A DNA stretch of 64,000 bases from Pedobacter sp. KBS0701 (GTDB lineage Bacteria; Bacteroidota; Bacteroidia; Sphingobacteriales; Sphingobacteriaceae). The notes beneath the pieces were generated by a model that saw nothing but the letters and a program-made list of their open reading frames with translations, did not search any database and was not told the DNA's origin. The position numbers were made by a program, and so were the translations under genes. Where the stretch lies: assembly GCF_005938645.2 (NCBI RefSeq), contig NZ_CP042171.1, positions 4,092,001-4,156,000 on the forward strand, read 5' to 3'. Position 1 is the first letter of the stretch; the number at the start of each line of letters is the position of its first letter. Positions 58,368-64,000 of this stretch are shown piece after piece.

Positions 58368-58376
58368 TTGAATTTT

Positions 58377-58823
58377 ATGACTGCTTTAACTTCAGAACAA
58401 ATTAAAGAAATAGCAGACACTATTGATTGCGGTTTAGTGTGCCATTGGAATATTAAGAATAATAAACTGATCTTTCTACCAAGCGATCAACTAATGCAAT
58501 ATAACGACTCGGATGCATGGGATGAGGATATTAAAGAAGTAGAGCATAATTTTAACGATTATAGGAAAATTGAAAAACCGGATTCCACTGAGTCTTTTAG
58601 GTTTATGGAAGATTTTACAGATGAGCTACCCGACAATACACGGATAAAAGTTACATTAATCGAAGCACTTAATAAAAGAAAACCTTTCAGAGAATTCAAA
58701 TATGAGATAGATAATTCAGGCGAATACAGGCAGCTATGGTTTGATTTTAAAAATCAAAAATTAATTGACTACGTGCTAGAGAGGATTGGAGATATTATTG
58801 TGCTAGAGAACCCCCGGCGATGA
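58377..58823 (+). CDS. UPF0158-family protein
   Basis: 148 aa from ATG 58377 (MTALTSEQIKEIADTID); a TTG at 58368 is an alternative. It has the acidic layout of UPF0158: GLVCHWNIKNNKLIFLPS, then the conserved SFRFMEDFTDEL and PFREFKYEIDNSGEYRQLWFDF. Function is unknown in the family. The last codons lie in a perfect palindrome shared with the convergent channel gene. Confidence 0.75.
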   Translation: MTALTSEQIKEIADTIDCGLVCHWNIKNNKLIFLPSDQLMQYNDSDAWDEDIKEVEHNFNDYRKIEKPDSTESFRFMEDFTDELPDNTRIKVTLIEALNKRKPFREFKYEIDNSGEYRQLWFDFKNQKLIDYVLERIGDIIVLENPRR

Positions 58824-58835
58824 TTAATCATCGCC
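58816..58835. other. perfect 20-base palindrome at the stops of two convergent genes
   Basis: GGCGATGATTAATCATCGCC. The plus-strand UPF0158 gene ends on its TGA, and the minus-strand channel gene ends on its TAA inside the same palindrome. The two stop codons are adjacent with no spacer. No T-runs flank it. Confidence 0.8.
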
Positions 58836-60098
58836 TCTCCTTACAAAATTACGCATATCGCTTCCACTAGGGCTTTGGAAAATCTCCAAATCAAAATAGG
58901 GAACCGCAGCCAACAAATGGTCAAAAATATCTGCAGCCACTTCTTCAAAACGTTTTAAACCTTTTTCTTTCGAGAATACATAAATTTCAATCGGTAATCC
59001 GTTTTCTGTAGCCTGTAACTGGCGTACCATAAAGGTGAGTTCCTTATTGATATGAGGATTGCTTTCGAGGTATTTTTCGGCATAAACCCTAAAAGTACCA
59101 ATATTGGTCATGTGGCGGCCGTTAACCAGGTTGTTGGGATTCACCGTATTTTCCGCATTATAACGCTCAATAAAGGCTTGGGTTTCTTTGAGATAATCTT
59201 TTAAATAATCGATGCTCTGTAACCTCCCGATCAGTTCTTCATCACAGAATTTAATACTCGAAATTTTGATGTTGATGTGGCGTTTAATCCTTCTGCCCTC
59301 ACTTTCTTCCATGGCACGCCAATTTTTGAACGACTCACTTACAATGGCATAACTAGGTACAATGGTTACCGTTTTATCCCAGTTACGTACTTTAATGGTC
59401 GTCAAATTAATCTCGGTTACCTCGCCATCAGCACCATATTTTTCTACCGTAATCCAATCGCCGACCCTCACCAGATCGATGGCACTCATCTGTACCGAAG
59501 CTACAAAACCTAAAATAGGATCCCGGAAAACCAGGATAAAAACAGCAGTAACCGCACCGAAACCACCAAAGACATATAAGGGTGATTCACCTAAAATAAT
59601 TGATAGAATCAACACGAAGCCAACAATATAAAATACAATTTTGGCTACCTGTTTGTAACTCCTTATGGGTTTATCGGCATATTTCTTTGATGATTCCATG
59701 ATGGACACCAAAGCATTCAGAAATGCATTTATAGCAAACATTACGGCTAAAACCATGTAGATTTTAGCAAATATTAAAGCATAAAATAACCCGTTTTTAA
59801 AATCGATAAAAAGATAAGGAACAACATTATAAATAATGTATGCTCCAAATATTAAAGCGAAAGCCCTGAACACCCTAAACTCGAACAATGCCTTTTGCCA
59901 ATCCGATTTGGTTTTGGCACTTTTTACGACTACGATAAAAGCCTGGCGAGTTACAAAAATAGTGATGAATAAAAATAGCGTAACGCCTACCAGTCCGATA
60001 AAAAAATAAGAATAAACAAGTTCACTACCTGCAAGGCCTTTACCAGCCAGCCAGTTTCTAAGTTCACTAAACAGGTATTGAAACTCGGGGATATTCAT
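58824..60098 (-). CDS. mechanosensitive channel of the YbdG/MscM type
   Basis: 424 aa from ATG 60098 (MNIPEFQYLFSELRNWLAG); TTG one codon upstream is possible. About five membrane helices in the first 175 residues, then the MscS pore and beta-domain: FGGFGAVTAVFILVFRDPIL, SVQMSAIDLVRVGDWITVEK, GADGEVTEINLTTIKVRNWD. The motif MEESEGRRIKRHINIKISSI is as in E. coli YbdG (415 aa). It should be an inner-membrane osmotic relief channel. Confidence 0.9.
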   Translation of the reverse strand: MNIPEFQYLFSELRNWLAGKGLAGSELVYSYFFIGLVGVTLFLFITIFVTRQAFIVVVKSAKTKSDWQKALFEFRVFRAFALIFGAYIIYNVVPYLFIDFKNGLFYALIFAKIYMVLAVMFAINAFLNALVSIMESSKKYADKPIRSYKQVAKIVFYIVGFVLILSIILGESPLYVFGGFGAVTAVFILVFRDPILGFVASVQMSAIDLVRVGDWITVEKYGADGEVTEINLTTIKVRNWDKTVTIVPSYAIVSESFKNWRAMEESEGRRIKRHINIKISSIKFCDEELIGRLQSIDYLKDYLKETQAFIERYNAENTVNPNNLVNGRHMTNIGTFRVYAEKYLESNPHINKELTFMVRQLQATENGLPIEIYVFSKEKGLKRFEEVAADIFDHLLAAVPYFDLEIFQSPSGSDMRNFVRRGDD

Positions 60099-60150
60099 CA
60101 AGGCAATTTAGGATTTATTGGTCAGAAAATTAAATGGTGCTGTAGTCTTT

Positions 60151-60284
60151 GTCATTCTGAATACAATGAAGAATCTGCTGTGAGAATATTGGTACTGCTA
60201 AAACTATGCTAGTATTGATAATGGCACAGTAGTTTTTAGTCGGTGCTACCAGAATATAGATTCTTCGCTGCGCTCAGAATGACA
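60151..60284. repeat. GTCATTCTGA ... TTCGCTGCGCTCAGAATGAC palindrome
   Basis: Terminal inverted repeats GTCATTCTGAATACAATGAA / TTCGCTGCGCTCAGAATGAC flank about 95 bases with GAAGAATCTG / TAGATTCTTC inside. Just to the right, 60292-60311 is the hairpin GGTCTGTA-AGGA-TACGGACT. Confidence 0.65.
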
Positions 60285-60323
60285 GTATAGTGGTCTGTAA
60301 GGATACGGACTAAAGGATCTTAT

Positions 60324-60920
60324 CTATAATAAAACGACATTAGTTTCAGCTAATTTAATTCTACCGAAATCTAGCTCGCAATCATCTGAAAAAGTATAGC
60401 TAGCCGTTTTCAAAGAATGTAGATGATCAAAATATGAAATGGTAATAATTGGGCTTCTAAAAACAGCAGCTTTTTTAAAAGTTATAGATTGAATATCAGC
60501 TCGATTAAATTCACTTGGTTCTTCTCGTTTCAAAAACTTTAACCTTAAGTTAAAACATATTTCAGTCAATAGAACATATCCTAGAAAAATTTTAAAGTCA
60601 AATAAAAAAAGCAACCCAACCGCAATTAAACGTTGAAATATTAGAAATGCAGCTTCGAAATTGGTTAATCTATTATCAGGCTCTTTTAAACTCTCAAAAA
60701 AGACAATCAGAGTGATGGCTATCTGAACATAATTCATAAACCCGGTAAAAAAAAAGCTGATCAGATAAATTCCTATAAATACAAATGGTTTCCAAACATG
60801 ATCATAACTAAAATCAGGACGATCGGTGACGATAATCTTATCATCATAAATTTGCATCACTTTCTTCCTCAGGTTAAACTCAGGAGGAAGATAATATTTA
60901 TTTGGAGCGCTATTAAACAT
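60324..60920 (-). CDS. membrane protein of unknown family, 198 aa
   Basis: An N-terminal cytosolic segment is followed by two or three hydrophobic helices (FVFIGIYLISFFFTGFM, YVQIAITLIVFF, LIAVGLLFLFDFKIFLGYV) and a C-terminal beta-like part (SPIITISYFDHLHSL, LDFGRIKLAETNVVLL). I do not recognise the family. The gene begins 10 bases after the ispG stop on the same strand, so it is probably cotranscribed with ispG. Confidence 0.65.
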   Translation of the reverse strand: MFNSAPNKYYLPPEFNLRKKVMQIYDDKIIVTDRPDFSYDHVWKPFVFIGIYLISFFFTGFMNYVQIAITLIVFFESLKEPDNRLTNFEAAFLIFQRLIAVGLLFLFDFKIFLGYVLLTEICFNLRLKFLKREEPSEFNRADIQSITFKKAAVFRSPIITISYFDHLHSLKTASYTFSDDCELDFGRIKLAETNVVLL

Positions 60921-60930
60921 TTGAATTTTA

Positions 60931-62910
60931 TTAAATTTTCTCTACCCAGTTGCCATCATCTTTAATAATGTCGATCAACTCATCCAAAGCATAAGCAGTA
61001 GTTACATTTTTCTTTACCACTTCTTTACCACGGTATAAAGTAATTTTATCAGGTCCGGTACCAACATAACCATAGTCGGCATCGGCCATTTCGCCGGGAC
61101 CGTTAACAATACAGCCCATGATACCTATTTTAATTCCTTTTAAATGATTGGTACGTGAGCGGATCAGTTGTGTGGTTTCCTGCAAGTCGAAAAGGGTCCG
61201 GCCGCAGCTTGGGCATGAGATGTATTCCGTTTTACTAATCCTTGTACGGGTAGCCTGTAAAATCCCGAAACTGGTCGGGTTGATCAACGAAAGATTTTGT
61301 CCTTCCGCGTCAATCCATAGACCGTCACCGAAACCATCGGTAAGCAAGGCACCAAGATCCGTAGCGGCATAAAGCATTAAATGATCGGCATCAGCATCCT
61401 GGTAAGTTCTTTTTATAATAACCGGAATCTGAGCATTTTTTTCCTGCATTGAAACAAAAAATGCCCTTTGCTCAGCCATTCCGTGAGTTGAACTGGTTTC
61501 GAGGATTAAAACAACCGTGCTATCCAATTGTGCAATTGTTATATTGCTGAATTGTTTTGAATCAACCTGGACAAAGTTCAACACTTCATCTCGAACTTCA
61601 CTTTCAATAAATTCTCCCAGGGAAAATAAAGGATGACAATTGTTCTTATCTTTTAATTTTAACCAGGTTTGATAATTATAAACCTGTTTTAAATTTCCCG
61701 GAAAAGAGAAAGAAGGTAAATTATCGCCTAAATAAGCTAAATCGCATGCCTGATCGGCCAGATTATATTTATCTAAACCTGCACTATAGTTATAACCAAC
61801 CGAACTTAAAAAGTAAGGATCTTTTAAATTTTCTTTCGAAACATCAATCATCACTACCGGATGGTGATGCCCGCCAATATGTTGTACTGGAGTGGTGATG
61901 CGGCGGTTGTATTCGTAAGGATTATAAGTTTGGCGTGGAGCGTGGGGCGCGGGGCGTAAATTAATCGATTCTGGACTTCCGACTTCGGACTTCGGACTCC
62001 TTAAAGCATAGCGGTCTGCCAAAGCTTTAGCCACCGGTGCTTCAAATTCAGGGTCTTCGGTTAATGAAACGCGGATGGTATCACCCAGTCCATCTTCTAA
62101 CAGAGTACCAATACCAACGGCCGATTTAATGCGACCATCTTCGCCGTCACCAGCTTCTGTAACGCCCAAATGCAAAGGGTAATTCATCCCCTCTTTAGCC
62201 ATGGTTTCTACCAGTAAGCGATAAGCCTGAACCATCACCTGGGTATTGCTGGCTTTCATCGAAATTACCAGATTATAATAATTCTGGTCTTCGCACATTC
62301 GGATAAACTCCATTGCCGATTCAACCATTCCGCGGGGTGTATCGCCATAATGGCTCATAATCCTGTCAGAAAGCGATCCGTGGTTAGTACCGATGCGCAT
62401 GGCCGTACCATATTCCTTACAAATTTTAACTAAAGGGATAAACTTTTTGTAAATCCGGCTTAGTTCTGCATTATAGGCATCCTGCGTATATTCTATATTT
62501 TCGAATTTCTTTTTATCAGCATAATTACCCGGATTAACACGCACTTTTTCTACAATTCGTGCTGCCATTTCAGCTGCATTTGGTGTAAAATGGATGTCGG
62601 CAATTAAAGGAACATTATAACCACGCAAGCGCAGTTCTTTTTTAATATTGGCCAGATTTTCGGCCTCTTTAATGCTTGGCGCAGTAATACGCACATATTC
62701 GCAACCCGATTCTACCATGCGGATCGTCTGTTCTACCGTACCCAAAGTATCCATCGTATCGGTGGTCGTCATCGATTGAATCCGGATCGGATTGTGCCCA
62801 CCCAGTGCGATATCACCAATGTTGACTTCCCGGGTTAAATACCTCGAATAAGTGGTTAAACTGTTGCAATATCCGCCAGCCAGATCATGTTTTGCCAATA
62901 TATTTTCCAT
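60931..62910 (-). CDS. ispG: 4-hydroxy-3-methylbut-2-en-1-yl diphosphate synthase, long form
   Basis: 659 aa, the three-domain long IspG/GcpE type found in plants and Bacteroidota. TIM-barrel part with NPIRIQSMTTTDTMDTLGT and LIADIHFTPNAAEMAA; central extra domain (about 300-560); C-terminal 4Fe-4S domain with SCPSCGRTLFDLQ and GIMGCIVNGPGEM as cluster ligands. It makes HMBPP in the MEP isoprenoid pathway. At about residue 300-330 there is an odd low-complexity stretch (RSPKSEVGSPESINLRPAP, then HAPRQT) encoded by spacer-type repeat words. Confidence 0.95.
   Translation of the reverse strand: MENILAKHDLAGGYCNSLTTYSRYLTREVNIGDIALGGHNPIRIQSMTTTDTMDTLGTVEQTIRMVESGCEYVRITAPSIKEAENLANIKKELRLRGYNVPLIADIHFTPNAAEMAARIVEKVRVNPGNYADKKKFENIEYTQDAYNAELSRIYKKFIPLVKICKEYGTAMRIGTNHGSLSDRIMSHYGDTPRGMVESAMEFIRMCEDQNYYNLVISMKASNTQVMVQAYRLLVETMAKEGMNYPLHLGVTEAGDGEDGRIKSAVGIGTLLEDGLGDTIRVSLTEDPEFEAPVAKALADRYALRSPKSEVGSPESINLRPAPHAPRQTYNPYEYNRRITTPVQHIGGHHHPVVMIDVSKENLKDPYFLSSVGYNYSAGLDKYNLADQACDLAYLGDNLPSFSFPGNLKQVYNYQTWLKLKDKNNCHPLFSLGEFIESEVRDEVLNFVQVDSKQFSNITIAQLDSTVVLILETSSTHGMAEQRAFFVSMQEKNAQIPVIIKRTYQDADADHLMLYAATDLGALLTDGFGDGLWIDAEGQNLSLINPTSFGILQATRTRISKTEYISCPSCGRTLFDLQETTQLIRSRTNHLKGIKIGIMGCIVNGPGEMADADYGYVGTGPDKITLYRGKEVVKKNVTTAYALDELIDIIKDDGNWVEKI
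61934..62003. repeat. spacer-type repeat words inside ispG
   Basis: Plus strand: GGCGTGGAGCGTGGGGCGCG then GGGCG (61933-61957), and CTTCCGACTTCGGACTTCGG (61977-61996). These are GC-rich tandem words of the sort that fill spacers elsewhere (AGTCGGAAAGTTGG at 39420), and here they are read in phase as about 26 residues of IspG. Confidence 0.65.
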
Positions 62911-63006
62911 CTGTTTGCAAAGATAAGGATTGTTGGAATGTTTTAAGTTGGAATGTTGTAAAAGATGCAGGTTAGCAACGTCAAAAACTCTTACCTGTAA
63001 CAGATA

Positions 63007-64000
63007 TTACTGGTTTAAAAAAGTGAGTACCTCAGTATTAAATTCGGAAACCTTTTCTACAGGCACATAGTGTGAAGCGCCCTTAAAAATAAAAAGTTGC
63101 GATTTAGGAATATTATCAGCTATAAACTTAGTGTGCTTTTCTAAAATCATATCTTTTTCGCCTGCCATTACCAATACCGGAGCTTTAATCTTCTTTAGGT
63201 CTAAAGCCGTAAGATGTGGCTCAGTTAATAACATGGTAAATAATTTAACCTGATACTTTGACTGAGCATCTAATTTCGTTTTTAAACTTTCAATAGCCTT
63301 GCGAACTTCCTCTAACGTGCTGGTTGAAACGGCATCATTTGGATTTGTACAGGCACCAGTAACGGCGAGTTTATCTACATATTTAGGGTATTTAGCAGCC
63401 ATTATCAATCCTGTATTTCCACCATCGCTCCACCCTAAAATATTCGTTTTATTGATATGCAGAGAATCAAGTAATATTTTCATGTCTTCAGCATACAGGT
63501 CATAAGAAAGTGGATCTGTAATATAATCAGTGCTTTTACCTTGTCCACGGGTATCTACTGCAATAACTTTATATTTTTTTGAGAACGCTTTAATCTGTTT
63601 CTTAAAAACACTTATCGATTGGCTGTTTCCATGCAATAACAATAGGGGCTCGCCTTTTCCGTAAGTTTCATAATATAGGTCAGCATCTTTTACTTTAACT
63701 TTACCTGATGCTGAAACATTACTACCATAATTAATGGGCTGTGGCGGATTGGGGTTATAATCTGTCTTAATCTTAGCCTGACTAATATCCACACCATCAA
63801 TCAGAACCTGAACATCATCAATCCACATCTTACCTGGACCATATAACAAAGGAAAAAGATTAATTGTTGTGGCCTCTTTTTGAAGCGGCAATTTAAGGCT
63901 ATATTGCTTCCAGTCTTGCGTTCCATATATCCTCTTCGCTAGTAGATTGGTAAATTGTAACTTGTCATTATTCTCATCATCAATTCTAAATGGAAAATCC
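63007..64000 (-). CDS. alpha/beta hydrolase with N-terminal beta domain (partial)
   Basis: The frame stays open to the edge of the window, so the true start lies beyond position 64000; at least 330 residues are visible. The first ~75 (YGTQDWKQYSLKLPLQKEA, GPGKMWIDDVQVLIDG) look like a carbohydrate-binding-like beta domain. The hydrolase core has LLLLHGNSQS, nucleophile elbow GWSDGGNTG, acid in VMAGEKDMI and His in GASHYVPVEK. Probably exported, but the signal peptide is not in view. The substrate is unknown. Confidence 0.8.
   Translation of the reverse strand, partial: DFPFRIDDENNDKLQFTNLLAKRIYGTQDWKQYSLKLPLQKEATTINLFPLLYGPGKMWIDDVQVLIDGVDISQAKIKTDYNPNPPQPINYGSNVSASGKVKVKDADLYYETYGKGEPLLLLHGNSQSISVFKKQIKAFSKKYKVIAVDTRGQGKSTDYITDPLSYDLYAEDMKILLDSLHINKTNILGWSDGGNTGLIMAAKYPKYVDKLAVTGACTNPNDAVSTSTLEEVRKAIESLKTKLDAQSKYQVKLFTMLLTEPHLTALDLKKIKAPVLVMAGEKDMILEKHTKFIADNIPKSQLFIFKGASHYVPVEKVSEFNTEVLTFLNQ

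Overview
This window reads as a chromosomal stretch of a Bacteroidota member, most likely of the Pedobacter/Sphingobacteriaceae type. Signs are a SusC/SusD pair with FecR and an ECF sigma factor, DUF4369/TlpA thioredoxins, an atpD-atpC pair with a short epsilon subunit, AT-rich spacers, few Shine-Dalgarno sequences, and promoter matches of the TTTG/TAnnTTTG type. The genus is an inference from gene content.

Layout. 1-2.7 kb: a transporter tail, a metallophosphoesterase and an ArsB-type carrier. 2.7-14.5 kb (minus): an envelope operon led by ECF sigma, FecR, SusC and SusD, then a TlpA thioredoxin, an S41 protease and a second TlpA thioredoxin. 14.5-18.6 kb: exported chorismate mutase, a serine-recombinase remnant, tRNA-Arg(ACG), a peroxiredoxin, an RmlD-like reductase and an outer-membrane protein. 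18.7-20.6 kb: atpD and atpC. 21.0-38.9 kb (plus): a complete branched-chain amino acid cluster, ilvE - methyltransferase - ilvD - ORF6N gene - ilvB - ilvN - VOC - DinB - ilvC - leuC - monooxygenase - leuD - double ABC ATPase - leuB - leuA - ilvA. 39-46 kb: small accessory genes, an ABC ATPase with a relic of a second copy of its 3' end, a second ECF sigma locus and outer-membrane proteins. 46-56.6 kb (minus): heme genes hemA, a hemC-hemD fusion, hemB, hemL, a two-component system, a TPR protein, hemE, a toxin-antitoxin pair and hemJ. 56.7-64 kb: DoxX-like protein, hydrolases, an MscS-type channel and ispG.

Most notable discovery. Two short unannotated genes, each followed by a strong intrinsic terminator, stand before ilvE (44 codons, Leu/Val/Ile in 14 of 17 consecutive positions) and before ilvD (25 codons, with an L-I-I-V-I run). 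In each, an RNA segment at the 3' end of the leader gene, about 11-14 nt past the last branched-chain codon, can pair with the 5' arm of the terminator. This is the geometry of ribosome-mediated transcription attenuation, here as a pair within one pathway. The leuA product also lacks the usual C-terminal leucine-sensing domain, so attenuation may carry much of the leucine control.

Second discovery. The spacers are built from a limited vocabulary of recurrent words and palindromes: TACTTGATACT placed 6-13 nt before the start codons of atpC, leuD, ilvA and hemB; a GGTTYGTR-RRGA-YACRAACC hairpin with compensatory changes; TTTGTG/TTTGCG words; CCTTCTACCTT words; and long GTCATTTCGAGCGGAG palindromes. 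One such word set has entered the ispG reading frame in phase. I ran no searches or folding programs; all pairings were read by eye.
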